DNA from: UBA4660 sp034408895
GTDB taxonomy: Bacteria > Bacteroidota > Bacteroidia > Flavobacteriales_D > Sanyastnellaceae
Assembly: GCA_034408895.1 (NCBI GenBank)
Contig: JAWXCI010000026.1
Location: 3,127-67,126 of the forward strand
DNA length: 64,000 nucleotides
Direction of reading: 5' to 3'
Shown: positions 18,306-28,426 of the stretch, piece after piece
Layout: the number at the start of each line of letters is the position of its first letter
Position numbering within the stretch: position 1 is the first letter of the stretch
Translations under genes and position numbers: made by a program
The notes under the pieces: generated by a model
Told to the model about the DNA's origin: nothing
Databases searched by the model: none
The model's input: only the letters and a program-made list of their open reading frames with translations

Positions 18306-18477
18306 CTTATGGGCTGCTGTGGCTTTGATAATCTTTGGTGCGGCTGCGCCAAAAGCGGTAGCAAATTAAACGCACGCGTTCAGGTGCTGTTTACGCAACC
18401 TAGACATTGCACATTTTGTGTTTTCGTTTTTCATCCCACATCTCATCTTTACATCTCAGGCTTTGAACCACCCATAC

Positions 18478-19017
18478 TCATTGCCTGGATAAATTCAAAT
18501 TATATTTCATCATCCAATCCACTTGTGGATCGTTTCCGAATTGGAAAACATGTTCACCGAAAATTGTGAAGCCGTTGCGTGCATAAAATTCAATTGCTTT
18601 TTCATTTTTCTTCCATACGCCAAGCCAAAGGATTTCATATCCGAGTGCATGCGATTGTTCAATGCACTTTTCAAGTAGCCGTTTGCCAATCTTTTGTTGC
18701 TGGAATTTTTCAAGAACGTAGATGCGGGCAAGTTCAATGTGTTTTGAGCTGTGCAGTTCGGCTAATGATTCCTTACAACGCAATTTTGCATAGCCACACG
18801 ATTCGCCATTTACTTCAGCGATGAAACAGACGCCATTCTCTTCGTTGAATTCATCCGAAATTTTTTCTGCGGTGAAATTTTCAGTGAGGTAAAGAGCCAT
18901 GTCATCTTTACTATTCTGTGCAGCATAAGCTTCAATAAAAGTGATGCGGCCCAAATCACAGAGAAGTGCAGCATCATTTCGTGTTGCAGTACGGATGTGG
19001 ATGCTAACTTTATCCAT
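18478..19017 (-). CDS. GNAT family N-acetyltransferase
   Basis: 179-aa cytoplasmic acetyltransferase of the RimI-like GNAT fold. The N-terminus IHIRTATRNDAALLCDL is the typical first strand and helix. Motif A is ARIYVLEKFQQQKIGKRLLE, with the Q-x-x-K-I-G-K acetyl-CoA pyrophosphate loop. The end is WLGVWKKNEKAIEFYARNGF, the usual motif B. I chose ATG 19017, which overlaps the stop of the upstream T9SS gene by one base (TGATG), a sign of translational coupling. The longer frame to 19077 lies inside that gene. Acceptor substrate unknown. Confidence 0.85.
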   Translation of the reverse strand: MDKVSIHIRTATRNDAALLCDLGRITFIEAYAAQNSKDDMALYLTENFTAEKISDEFNEENGVCFIAEVNGESCGYAKLRCKESLAELHSSKHIELARIYVLEKFQQQKIGKRLLEKCIEQSHALGYEILWLGVWKKNEKAIEFYARNGFTIFGEHVFQFGNDPQVDWMMKYNLNLSRQ

Positions 19018-20468
19018 CAATGCGCCACCACTACTGAAATTTTCTTCGATAGTCCACGCGACAAAAGTTCGAAACAATAAACTCCAGCCGGCAGATCGGA
19101 GGTGTTGAATGCCTGTGGAATTTCATTGAATGAGTTGATCAGTACCCCACTGGCATTGTAGATGTTGAGCGTTTCAAATTCATGCGCATTCGCAATTTGT
19201 AGCGATGCAGTTGCCGGATTGGGATACGCCAACGGAGAGTCACCTCCAGTTTCATCCACGCCTTCGGCCAGGTCATAAAGCAAATTCAATTCATCAATAT
19301 GCAAAACGCTTCCCGGAATGTTGCCGAACGGTTCATCGTTTTCCTGAAGAATTCCAGATGCAAATCCAAGATAGAGATCATCAGGCCAAAGCCCAATTTG
19401 TTCCCAATCCATGTAATCGTTTTCAGGAATGGCAAAACTGAATGGTAACCAGTTTACGGTAGGAGGTAGTGTCGAATAATTTTCAAAAAGTGTATCATCG
19501 AGCAGCTCCACATCATCCCAATAGGTCATAAGGAAATAAATGCTTGCGCTGTCTCCCACTTCTGCTGGTTCATAACGGTACATTCCTTCAATGGCGTAAG
19601 GCATAGTCTGGCCATCCAGTTCAAGGCCATCGGTAATACCATCATTGGAAAGTGCTCCCAGAATAACGAAGCCTATGCTTTGATTGGAATCGAATGCTAT
19701 TGGCAAACTTTCAATGCGTGCGGAAAAATTTCCATCGGTGGCGTCAGCACTTTGCTGCACACTCGTGCCCGAACTGGATGTGTAGATATTGCTTGTAGTC
19801 CATTCGTCCGGTTCTTCTGACTGGATGCTGCTCCAGTTTTCAAAATCTCCGTTAGGAAAAATTTCACCTTCCACGTTGTTGTATATGAAAGTGATGTCAT
19901 CCACCAACACCCAACTGTTCTCCTGTGCAATTTCCGGATCCGTATTGAACATCAGAAAGCCAAGTGCATCCGGCATATCGAAACCTGAATAGGTCATGGG
20001 AATAGAGTAGCGCACATATTCAGTTTCAGCGCCAGTGAGCACATGAAATGCAGTGGAAACAGGAAAGCCGCCAGAGTAGAGAAACACACCGAACAATGCA
20101 GTGTCGAGGAGTTCCATGCTATACTTCGCATAAAACGCAACCGAATCGGGAGTGCTGCTGAAAGGCAAGGGATCAGCAATGCCCATTTCGCCCGGAGTGC
20201 CAAGTGAGATGAGGCCGGGAAGGTTGCCGCCCTGTAAAACTGCTGTTGTGAGTTGTGCTGCAAAATAGCCTCCGTGAGCATCGGAAGATTTTATCACGTT
20301 GGGCGATGCAACACTGAAATAGCTCTGGAAATTTGTTGTGAAGAACGACTCAGGATCTTCCCAGTATGTGATCGTAGTCCAATCTTCAAAACTGGGATTG
20401 GGCAGAAGTTGAGAGGTCAATGTGAACGGTCCAACCGCAAGGCATAGAACGAATAGATTTCTTTTCAT
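19017..20468 (-). CDS. Secreted T9SS type A protein with two similar domains
   Basis: 483-aa protein with signal peptide (MKRNLFVLCLAVGPFTLTSQ). The body holds two related domains of about 190 aa, each opening with a PNxxFExW motif: LPNPSFEDWTTITYWEDPES near residue 22 and FPNGDFENWSSIQSEEPDEW near 205. Both run on to VDDITFIYN or IDELNLLYD. This pattern resembles the carbohydrate-binding-like jelly-roll (PCMD-type) proteins of Bacteroidota, but I do not claim a family. The end is a type A sorting domain (LAYPNPATASLQIA ... LPAGVYCFEL). Co-transcribed with the GNAT gene downstream. Confidence 0.8.
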   Translation of the reverse strand: MKRNLFVLCLAVGPFTLTSQLLPNPSFEDWTTITYWEDPESFFTTNFQSYFSVASPNVIKSSDAHGGYFAAQLTTAVLQGGNLPGLISLGTPGEMGIADPLPFSSTPDSVAFYAKYSMELLDTALFGVFLYSGGFPVSTAFHVLTGAETEYVRYSIPMTYSGFDMPDALGFLMFNTDPEIAQENSWVLVDDITFIYNNVEGEIFPNGDFENWSSIQSEEPDEWTTSNIYTSSSGTSVQQSADATDGNFSARIESLPIAFDSNQSIGFVILGALSNDGITDGLELDGQTMPYAIEGMYRYEPAEVGDSASIYFLMTYWDDVELLDDTLFENYSTLPPTVNWLPFSFAIPENDYMDWEQIGLWPDDLYLGFASGILQENDEPFGNIPGSVLHIDELNLLYDLAEGVDETGGDSPLAYPNPATASLQIANAHEFETLNIYNASGVLINSFNEIPQAFNTSDLPAGVYCFELLSRGLSKKISVVVAH

Positions 20469-20665
20469 GATAAATTATTTTTTGATTGATGATGGAAAAT
20501 TTGCAGGTACAAAAATCAACAGTCTAATCCTGTTCAAGGATTATAAACAAGGTTTGATTAATTCATTTGTGAAGTCGCTTTCGGCCACTTCAATTCTGAA
20601 TATTTATAGGTTGAATGATTTTGCGAACAGGGAGATATTAAAATTATGCAACCATGAACCAGCAT

Positions 20666-23600
20666 TTACCTAAACAACACCACATGTCCGAAGTACAACC
20701 GCTCCTCATCTGAGCCATGCAGTTGAACAATCACCTGCCAGTTATAGGCATCGTCTTTTGCAAAGTATCCTCCATCGCGCACGTTCCCGGTCCATGCTTC
20801 TTCGGGGTTTTCGGTTTCGAAGATTACCGTGCCCCAGCGATCAAAGATTTGGAATTTGTAGCGTTCAATGAACGCAGTTCCGCTCATCACCGGTCGGAAG
20901 TATTCGTTGATGTCATCATCATCAGGTGTAAATGCATTGGGTACATAAATATTGAAGAGATCATCAATCACCACCACATCGTTTTTGTTGTCTACACAAC
21001 CGTGCTCGTTCCACACGGTAAGTGCAACAGGCCAGATGCCGGAAGCGGAATAGGTGTGTTGAACATTCGGTTGTGTGGCTTCAATACCATCACCAAATTC
21101 CCACGCCCATTGGTAGGCATCGTAACTGTCATCGTAAAAAGAAATCACGGGTTGGTAAATGGTGGTGACATGAGGATCGAAATCAAAATCAGCAATAGGA
21201 AGATTGTACACTTCCACATAATCATCCACCATCAAGGTATCACTGCAACCGAAATCGGTAGTGGCTATGAGTGTGATATCGTAGATACCGGGAGAATCAT
21301 ATTCGTGTTGCGGAGTGGACGAAACACTCGTGCTGCCGTCACCGAAATTCCACAAATAAGATTGCGCACCGCTGCTGGTGTTGATGAAATCCACTAGCAA
21401 ATCCACACAACCATCCAGAGGTGTGGCAGAAAGTTCTGCGGTGGGTAGCGGATAGATATTGTATTCCGCATTGCTTGATGCTGTACATCCGTATTGGTTC
21501 GATGTTACCAGTTCAACATCGTATTCTCCCACATCCGGGAAATTGAGAACAGGCGTGGTGATGTCGCTGTAAAACGTTCCGTCCACTAACCATTCATACG
21601 ATGTAGCATCAAGCGAGAAATTGGTGACGCTTACATCCTGCGGGAAATAACACGCCTCGAAACTTGATAGCACAAATGCACTGGTGGGCTGCGGACTTAC
21701 AATCACATCCATCTCAAATGTATCTGCACACAACTGGATATTCTCGACAATGAGTGTAACGGTGTAGAGCACGGGATCACTTCCCACGTTGTAATAAGTG
21801 TTCGATGGATCTTCATCAATATCTGTATTGCCATCACCAAAATCCCATTCGTAAAACAAACCACCGTTTGTTGAATTGGAAAATGCAATTGTGAATGGTG
21901 AACAACCCACTTGATCCGGAATAGTAAATGAAGCATCGGGCGCATCATAAACATTCACCGGATGTGTGATGCTTGATGTGCAGCCGTTCAAACTTGTGCC
22001 GGTAAGTTCCACATCATAAGATCCGCTTATGAGGTATTGATGCGTTGGATCAGAAAGGTCACTTGTTCCTCCATCATCAAAATCCCATGTGAGACTGATT
22101 GAGTTTCCAGGATCAGCATCGAACTGTACGGATTCATTCGCGCATAAATTCACTACATCAGTTGTGAAGTCAATGACAGGTGATTCAAAAACTTCGATGG
22201 TGATTTCAGTGGTATCGAAACTGCATCCGTTGTCCACGTATTGGTGAACCGTGTAGAAACCTGCGTCAATAAATGTATATGTCGGATTTGGATTTGTGGT
22301 GAAAGGCCCATCGTCACCAAACTGATATTGAATAACTGTACCGCCTTCGCTGATATCAGTGAACTCAACGGTGAGGGGAGAACAACCTTCAATCACATTT
22401 GTATTGAAGAATGCCGTGACGGTGTTTGGAAGAACAGTGATGATGTAATCGCTGCTATCAATGCCGCATTCGTTTTCGAGAAATAGCCAGATGTTGTAAT
22501 CCACAGGAATAGTGTCTGCGAAGAACACATGAGTGCCCGGTTCTTCCAGTGATGAAGTGGAGCCGTCACCAAACTCCCACAGGAAATAATCAGGATTGCC
22601 GACTGATATGTTGTTGAACACAACGGTGAACGGGGAACAAAACACATCGAGGTTGGTCCCGAATCCGGCAACAGGTTGCGGATAAACTGTTACTTCATCA
22701 TCGGCCACATCACTTCCGCAGAAATTGGTTGCGGTGAGTGTGATAGGGTAGGAGATGTCATCAGCATCCTGATAGTATATAACAGGTGCTGGAACAGGAT
22801 CACTGCTTGAACCAATGGTGAGGTCCCACACATAAGTAAGGTATTGCCCGATGCTTAGGTTCTCGAATGACACGGTGAGAGGAGCGCATCCATCAGCTGG
22901 AAGAAGATTCAATATCGCTGTAGGCGGATCAATAATTTCGTTTGAATTCATTGCAGTATCCGCACAACCGAATGCGTTTGTTGCAACCACTTCCACATCG
23001 AAAATTCCTTCGTCAGGATAAGTGTAAGGCGGATCAATTCCATTCGCAGTAAATCCATTACCGAAGTCCCATGCATAGTTTGTTGCACCACTTGAAGTGT
23101 TGATGACATCAATGTTCGAATTGGTACAGCCGAGTGGAGCAAGTGTGAAGTTGGCTACAGGTACAGGATGAACAGTTACAGTTTTGAAGGCGGTATCAGC
23201 ACAACCGGTTCCGCTGTCCATGTACCAGTAAAGCAAATTGTAAGTGCCTGTGCCTATTCCTGGATCAAACGTCCCAAGGCCAGCGTTAATGATGCCTGTT
23301 CCCTCCCATATTCCTCCGCTTGCCGGAGAAAAACCAGTGAGGTTGAATGGATCCAGATTCCCACATACACTTTGGTTTGGCCCTGCTGCCACAGCGGGAG
23401 GAGCGAGCACTGTTATTTGTATTTGGTCACTCGTGTAGCAGGTACCGCTTCCATATTGAAGTGTAATAGTGAATGAACCTGTGCCGGAAACAATGGGATT
23501 GAACAAACCGGTTGCTGCATTGGTAATTCCGGTTCCGCTCCATGTACCTCCGGTTGCAGGCACGTAGCCCGAAGGAAGAAACACTCCTTCGTTCTGGCAA

Positions 23601-26600
23601 AGCGTTACATCAGGTCCCGCACTGGCAATCACCGGAACATTCACCGTTACGGTGATGTTGTCGGAATTATCGCAACCAGTGTTATCTGTAAATGTGTAAG
23701 TGAGATTGTAAACACCTGCACCCGGTGAAGTGAATGCACCCGTTGGTGTTACACCCGGTCCACTCCATGCACCGATTCCACCCGGGCCAGTAGTCGGTGT
23801 AAATCCTGTGAGTTGCTCCACGATATTCTGGTCACACAATGTAAGATTATTTCCTGCATTCACCACCGGCAATTGATTCACGAAAATGGTCACCTGGTCT
23901 GGATCGCTGCAGTTGGTGCTGTCAACAATAAGTATGTTGTAGGTTGTAGTTATATTCGGAGTGGCTGTTGGATTTGGGATAAGAGAATTGCTCACAGTTC
24001 CTCCCGACCATGAGAAAAGGATGAGCCCACCATTGGGACTTGAACCCGCAGCCCCAAGTTGAACAACATCTCCCGAGCAAATGGTTTGATCAGGCCCTGC
24101 GTCTGCTACTGGGAGAGTAAGTACTTCCATTACCATCTGGTCACTCGTTTGGCAAGTGGCAGTGCCGATGGTGTAAGTCAACGTATAAATTCCCACTGTT
24201 AGTGGAGTGAAAAGTCCTCCCGCAGTAACCAATGGTGAACCGCTCCACGTGCCGCCCACTGCTAGTTGAACGGAAGCGGTATTGAGGCAGATGTCATCAT
24301 CCGGTCCGGCATTCGCTGGGGTTGCATCCGCAACATTCACTGTAATAACATCGCTGTTGGTACAACCACTTGCATTCGTAAACGTGTAGGTCAGCACAAA
24401 ACTTCCCACACCGTTTGGAGTGTACACACCAGCAAGGGTCACGTTCGCTCCGCTCCATGTTCCACCTGCCGGAGAATACCCGGTGAGCGTTGCGGGAATG
24501 GGTTGATTGCACAATGCGATATCAGGTCCCGCATTCACCACAGGCAATGAACTTACTGTAATCAACACTGCATCATTACTTGTGCAATTGTTGTTGTCTG
24601 ATACAGTAAGAGTATAAGTGGTGGATGAAGCAGGAGTAGCTGTTGGATTTAAAACATTGCTTGCCGAAAGGGTTCCCGCATTATTCCATGAAGGCGTGCC
24701 GTAAGGTGTTTCACCACCACTCACTCCTCCGTTCAACTGCACATTTGACCCTGCGCACATCGCCTGATCCGAACCTGCATTCACTACAGGAAGAGGATGA
24801 ACTACCACCGTGATTGGATCTGTAGTCTGGCATGAACCTACTCCCAATGTGTAAGTGAGGGTGTATGTATTTGGTGTGTTTGGCGTAAATGATCCACCAC
24901 TGGTGATGTTGGTTCCGCTCCATGTTCCACCGGGAGTTACGGGCACAATCGCAACCGGTGTTGTGCTTGCGCAAAACTCAAGATCAGGCCCGGCATTCGC
25001 TGTGGTGGGAGCAATTACAGTGACGTTCATGTTATCACTGTTCACACAACCGCTTGCATTCGTATAGGTATAAGTAAGAGTAAATGTTCCGGTGCCTGAT
25101 GGTGTGAAAACTCCTGCCGGTGTAACGTTTGTGCCACTCCACAATCCGCCCGCAGGAGAATAGCCGGTGAGGGTTGTAGCAACAGGTTGATCACAAAGTG
25201 TGAGATCAACTCCTGCGTTTACAACAGGCAATGCATTCACCACAACGGGAACAGTTCCGCTCCCGGTGCATCCGTTATTATCAGTTACTGAAACGGTGTA
25301 ATTATTTGTTCCGGTCACTAATGGAGTGGCGGTTGGATTCTGAGTGTTTGCACCGGTGAGTGTTGCAGTTGGTGTCCAGCTCCATCCGGAATAAGGTGCT
25401 TCGCCACCGGCTGTATTCGCTCCTATCACAACTGACTGACCGATGCAAATAGTATAAGTGCCTGCCGCTGTTGGTATAGGAAGTGGGTCAACTGTAATGG
25501 TAAGTTGTTCAGTGTCGCTGCACGTTCCATTCGATGCCGTAACCACATATGTACCGGTGGTACTTGTTGTAACATTCACGGTGGTGCCAGTTCCACTGCT
25601 CAAACCATTTCCGGTCCATGTATAAGATGTTGCGCCTGTTCCGGTGAGTGAAAATGTTTGTCCCGCGCAGATGTCGTTGTTCGATGCAGTGGTTGTGATG
25701 CCTGCCGTTGGAATAGGATTCACTACGATACCGGTGCTCGATGATGCAGGACCACAAGCATTGGAAGCTGTCAATCCAACAGAATTAGTACCCGCAGTTG
25801 CGTAAGTGATTGCTCCCGGATTTGCGCTGCTGCTCGTTGCAGGACTTCCACCCGGAAATGTCCAGGCATATGTTACGGGTGAGAGATTGCAAGGGTCAAC
25901 TGTGGCCGATGGTGATGTGCTGCCACCTGCACAAATTGTGGAGAGCGAAGTGAGGCTCACCACCGGAACAGTGTTCACCGTCACCGATTCATAGTCATTA
26001 AAAATGCCACATGAATTCTGCATCTGAAGGTTGATGGTGTAAGTACCGACAGAACTCAATGTGAACTGCGGTTCAAGAGCTGTTCCTCCGCTGTTGCTAT
26101 ATGCACCGTTATCAGGATCGCATGGCAAATCGCTGTAAGTAACATTCCAGACAGTGCTCACACTGCACGGCACACCGTTGTTCGATGTGTTGTCTGTTGT
26201 AACTACCATCGGTACGCACCCAAGATTGCTGTTCACGGTGAACACCGGTGTGGGGGCTGTTTCGATACAAACAATTTGTGTGGCAGTGCTGGTTCCACAA
26301 GGATTGGTTAAAGTGAGGGTGACAGTATATGTGCCCGGATTCGCATACACATGGGATTGATTTCCGAGGTTGGCACCTATAGCAGTATTCGCAGCACCAC
26401 TTCCGGGATCACCAAAATTCCAACTGTAGGCAGCGTTGCTGTTGCAGTTTACTAATCCATAACCGTTGAAACTGGTGTTCACCATGGTAACAGAGGATCC
26501 GGCACACGCTGGTTGGGGGGTTGCATAAAATGATGCAGCAGGAGGGGCGCCCACTTTCACTGGTGATAGTGTTGCAACTGAGGATGCACAACCATTGGTA

Positions 26601-27700
26601 GCGGTAATGGTGAAGGTGTACCAATTATCGGGGCACGAGGATTCTGTATAAGTGTGGCAATATTCAGCAAGCAAACTTGGATGGTCAATCGTGAGAGTGG
26701 GTGATCCATCTCCAAAATCAATTGTGTAAATCGTGCTCGCATGGTTCAATTCGTAATTCGACAAGTTGAAACAGAATTCAACCGGACCACAGGCGGTAGT
26801 GCTTCCATCACTTCCCACACCCACTCCCGGGTTGGTCACATTGAAGACATCAAACGTTGCTGAATTCGAGCATCCGTTTGTGCCTGTAATGGTGTATGTT
26901 ATTTCATAAACTCCCACACCGTTGTATGTGTAGGCAACGCCTTGCGGTGCGGTAGCACCTGTCCAGTCCGCAGTGCCATCACTTTCCCAGTCAATAGAAT
27001 AGTTTGCATTGGTGGCCGGAGTGCTGGCATCATATATAGTGAGCAGAAAGTCATCTTCCCCACTGCATTGCTGAAAGGTGGTAATGGGATCGGAAAGAAC
27101 AGGATTGGGGATATTATCAATCTGAATGTTGTCGGTGAATGTATCCGTGCATCCGTTCAATGCGGTTACGGTTACTGAAACATCGAACGTAACGGTGCCG
27201 CTGCCATTGGTAATAAACGTGTGCGTTGGATCTGCAATAGTGGATGAATTTGCACCGCCCGATGCGGGGTTATCAAAATCCCAATCGTAATCGCAACTGG
27301 GACATGCGGAGGCGGTGCTGTTGAACACCACAGGAGTATTTGCACACTGGCTGTTGGGAGCAAAAGTGAAGGCAACGTTGGGAGCGTTCAGGACAGTAAC
27401 AGTCATGGAAGAAGTGACGCCTCCGCAACCACAACTTGTAAGTGTAACGGTATAGGTGGTAGTAACTGTTGGCGAAGCGAATGGATTGGAAGCGCTGCCA
27501 TCGTCCAGAGTCGCATCGTTGTCCCAGTTGTAGTTCACTCCGGGGCAGGCATCAAATGCCGTTGGGTTGCCACCGATCTGCACACTTTCACCGGCACAAA
27601 TAGTAACACCAGGTCCGGCATCGGCTTCGCATTGTGCAAAGGCCTTTTGCCCGCAGCACATTGCAACCAATAGGGTGGAAAAGAATAAAAAACGATTCAA
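20666..27700 (-). CDS. Giant multi-module T9SS type B surface protein (2344 aa)
   Basis: Signal peptide MNRFLFFSTLLVAMCCGQ, cleavage after about residue 22. The start codon is TTG (27698-27700): an in-frame TGA lies three codons upstream and no ATG is available before the signal peptide. The N-terminal half is a tandem array of Ig/PKD-like modules of about 75-90 aa, with recurrent NAGxDxTLC...TLTGYSPAGGxWSGxNVT and CAGESVQ motifs. The C-terminal half holds about 8-10 PKD domains (YxWDFGDGxxS). The last 97 residues are the gliding/CHU_C sorting domain (IYVPNAFTPDDDDINEYF ... GHVVLF). The expected role is a long extracellular adhesin or matrix fibre exported by T9SS. Confidence 0.9.
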   Translation of the reverse strand: MNRFLFFSTLLVAMCCGQKAFAQCEADAGPGVTICAGESVQIGGNPTAFDACPGVNYNWDNDATLDDGSASNPFASPTVTTTYTVTLTSCGCGGVTSSMTVTVLNAPNVAFTFAPNSQCANTPVVFNSTASACPSCDYDWDFDNPASGGANSSTIADPTHTFITNGSGTVTFDVSVTVTALNGCTDTFTDNIQIDNIPNPVLSDPITTFQQCSGEDDFLLTIYDASTPATNANYSIDWESDGTADWTGATAPQGVAYTYNGVGVYEITYTITGTNGCSNSATFDVFNVTNPGVGVGSDGSTTACGPVEFCFNLSNYELNHASTIYTIDFGDGSPTLTIDHPSLLAEYCHTYTESSCPDNWYTFTITATNGCASSVATLSPVKVGAPPAASFYATPQPACAGSSVTMVNTSFNGYGLVNCNSNAAYSWNFGDPGSGAANTAIGANLGNQSHVYANPGTYTVTLTLTNPCGTSTATQIVCIETAPTPVFTVNSNLGCVPMVVTTDNTSNNGVPCSVSTVWNVTYSDLPCDPDNGAYSNSGGTALEPQFTLSSVGTYTINLQMQNSCGIFNDYESVTVNTVPVVSLTSLSTICAGGSTSPSATVDPCNLSPVTYAWTFPGGSPATSSSANPGAITYATAGTNSVGLTASNACGPASSSTGIVVNPIPTAGITTTASNNDICAGQTFSLTGTGATSYTWTGNGLSSGTGTTVNVTTSTTGTYVVTASNGTCSDTEQLTITVDPLPIPTAAGTYTICIGQSVVIGANTAGGEAPYSGWSWTPTATLTGANTQNPTATPLVTGTNNYTVSVTDNNGCTGSGTVPVVVNALPVVNAGVDLTLCDQPVATTLTGYSPAGGLWSGTNVTPAGVFTPSGTGTFTLTYTYTNASGCVNSDNMNVTVIAPTTANAGPDLEFCASTTPVAIVPVTPGGTWSGTNITSGGSFTPNTPNTYTLTYTLGVGSCQTTDPITVVVHPLPVVNAGSDQAMCAGSNVQLNGGVSGGETPYGTPSWNNAGTLSASNVLNPTATPASSTTYTLTVSDNNNCTSNDAVLITVSSLPVVNAGPDIALCNQPIPATLTGYSPAGGTWSGANVTLAGVYTPNGVGSFVLTYTFTNASGCTNSDVITVNVADATPANAGPDDDICLNTASVQLAVGGTWSGSPLVTAGGLFTPLTVGIYTLTYTIGTATCQTSDQMVMEVLTLPVADAGPDQTICSGDVVQLGAAGSSPNGGLILFSWSGGTVSNSLIPNPTATPNITTTYNILIVDSTNCSDPDQVTIFVNQLPVVNAGNNLTLCDQNIVEQLTGFTPTTGPGGIGAWSGPGVTPTGAFTSPGAGVYNLTYTFTDNTGCDNSDNITVTVNVPVIASAGPDVTLCQNEGVFLPSGYVPATGGTWSGTGITNAATGLFNPIVSGTGSFTITLQYGSGTCYTSDQIQITVLAPPAVAAGPNQSVCGNLDPFNLTGFSPASGGIWEGTGIINAGLGTFDPGIGTGTYNLLYWYMDSGTGCADTAFKTVTVHPVPVANFTLAPLGCTNSNIDVINTSSGATNYAWDFGNGFTANGIDPPYTYPDEGIFDVEVVATNAFGCADTAMNSNEIIDPPTAILNLLPADGCAPLTVSFENLSIGQYLTYVWDLTIGSSSDPVPAPVIYYQDADDISYPITLTATNFCGSDVADDEVTVYPQPVAGFGTNLDVFCSPFTVVFNNISVGNPDYFLWEFGDGSTSSLEEPGTHVFFADTIPVDYNIWLFLENECGIDSSDYIITVLPNTVTAFFNTNVIEGCSPLTVEFTDISEGGTVIQYQFGDDGPFTTNPNPTYTFIDAGFYTVHQYVDNGCSFDTTEITIEVFESPVIDFTTDVVNLCANESVQFDADPGNSISLTWDFDDGGTSDLSDPTHQYLISGSYDVELTGTSLNGCTSSITHPVNVYDAPDASFTIPDQVGCSPFTIAFSNSTNGGLFYEWDFGDGNTDIDEDPSNTYYNVGSDPVLYTVTLIVENIQLCADTFEMDVIVSPQPTSAFVLSSFEACYFPQDVSVTNFSLDATSYEWLVDGTFYSDITTPVLNFPDVGEYDVELVTSNQYGCTASSNAEYNIYPLPTAELSATPLDGCVDLLVDFINTSSGAQSYLWNFGDGSTSVSSTPQHEYDSPGIYDITLIATTDFGCSDTLMVDDYVEVYNLPIADFDFDPHVTTIYQPVISFYDDSYDAYQWAWEFGDGIEATQPNVQHTYSASGIWPVALTVWNEHGCVDNKNDVVVIDDLFNIYVPNAFTPDDDDINEYFRPVMSGTAFIERYKFQIFDRWGTVIFETENPEEAWTGNVRDGGYFAKDDAYNWQVIVQLHGSDEERLYFGHVVLFR

Positions 27701-27726
27701 GGAAGTTCAGTTTGTTGATAGGATGT

Positions 27727-27734
27727 CAAATGTA
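27727..27734 (-). promoter_or_regulatory. -7 element for the giant protein gene
   Basis: Minus-strand TACATTTG, an exact TAnnTTTG match, placed so that the transcript would begin about 20 nt before the TTG start. No convincing TTTG lies 17-23 nt upstream, so the -33 half is weak. Confidence 0.5.
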
Positions 27735-27827
27735 AAACTGGTGTGATGGAAGCAGTTAAGGTAAAACACCGATTCATCAACACCGCTTGGACGTAAAAGT
27801 GGGAGGTAGGGTTGTTTCTTAAATGCG

Positions 27828-27863
27828 AATTGAAAATTGAAAATGGGTAATTGAAAATTGAAG
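27828..27863. repeat. Period-7 AATTGAA-type repeat
   Basis: Units ATTGAAA, ATTGAAA, then ATGGGTA, ATTGAAA and ATTGAA in a row, in the intergenic space upstream of the giant gene. Similar heptads occur at 57891-57925 and inside the gene at 62214-63506. Confidence 0.6.
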
Positions 27864-27940
27864 CCACAGCGCCCCTAATTCATCAACGCTATCGCTTTTC
27901 TCTCATGAAAGAGGTTTACCGGCTTCCGAAGTGGGAATTA

Positions 27941-28315
27941 CTAAGTACGAAGTAGGTGTGTTTCCTCAAGTAATTCTTTTTTCTTTTCAACGAGGTAGAG
28001 GTAAAGTGGAAAGGGGCGGGCCATTCCCAATGGAAGGATGAGCACCCAAATCCATCCCACGTTTTTCACCCCAAACTTTTTTGCAGTGAAGTAACTCAAG
28101 CTGAAAAAGACCCTGACTACTATCAACAGTTCAACTACAAAAGCTGTGGAAATGCGGTTGTCGAATATTCCGTTGATGGTAGCCGGGGTGTCAAGTCAAA
28201 ACAAGATGTTGCCTTTTTCTATGAACTCCTGCGCTACCCAAATGTTTGGAACAATAATGCCTGTGATGACCAGTATGAGATAAAAATTTTTCTTCGAACT
28301 TGTCCAGTTCTTTTG
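27941..28315 (-). pseudogene. Broken small membrane protein gene, DUF2834-like
   Basis: The minus strand reads KNFYLILVITGIIVPN, WVAQEFIEKGNILF, an in-frame TGA (28196-28198), then FDNRISTAFVVELLIVVRVF and GMARPFPLYLYLVEKKKELL to TAG at 27941. Helix-helix-helix layout, the 'ISAF..ELLI' middle and the 'PLYLYL' end match the DUF2834 family of membrane proteins of about 110 aa. Besides the nonsense codon there is no ATG in frame; the nearest (28340) needs a frameshift in an A-rich run. I conclude it is a recent pseudogene. If the TGA were a sequencing error, part of the gene would still lack a start. Confidence 0.6.
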
Positions 28316-28358
28316 TCAAAAAATCGTCAACCAATTTCATGACTAGACAAACAAAAAA

Positions 28359-28390
28359 CAACCCCCGCTCATTTATCATGGCGGGGGTTG
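28359..28390 (-). terminator. Intrinsic terminator after the three-module protein
   Basis: Minus strand CAACCCCCGC / GCGGGGGTTG 10-bp stem with a 12-nt loop, followed by TGTTTTTTG. It lies 36 nt after the stop codon at 28427. An almost identical element follows the next gene (29838-29869). Confidence 0.88.
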
Positions 28391-28426
28391 TTATATCAGA
28401 TAAACTGAGAGCTATTCCAACTTCAA

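Noticed and set aside
20717..21397. 226-aa open frame on the plus strand
   Set aside because: Antisense to the sorting domain and PKD region of the giant T9SS gene; no recognisable features.
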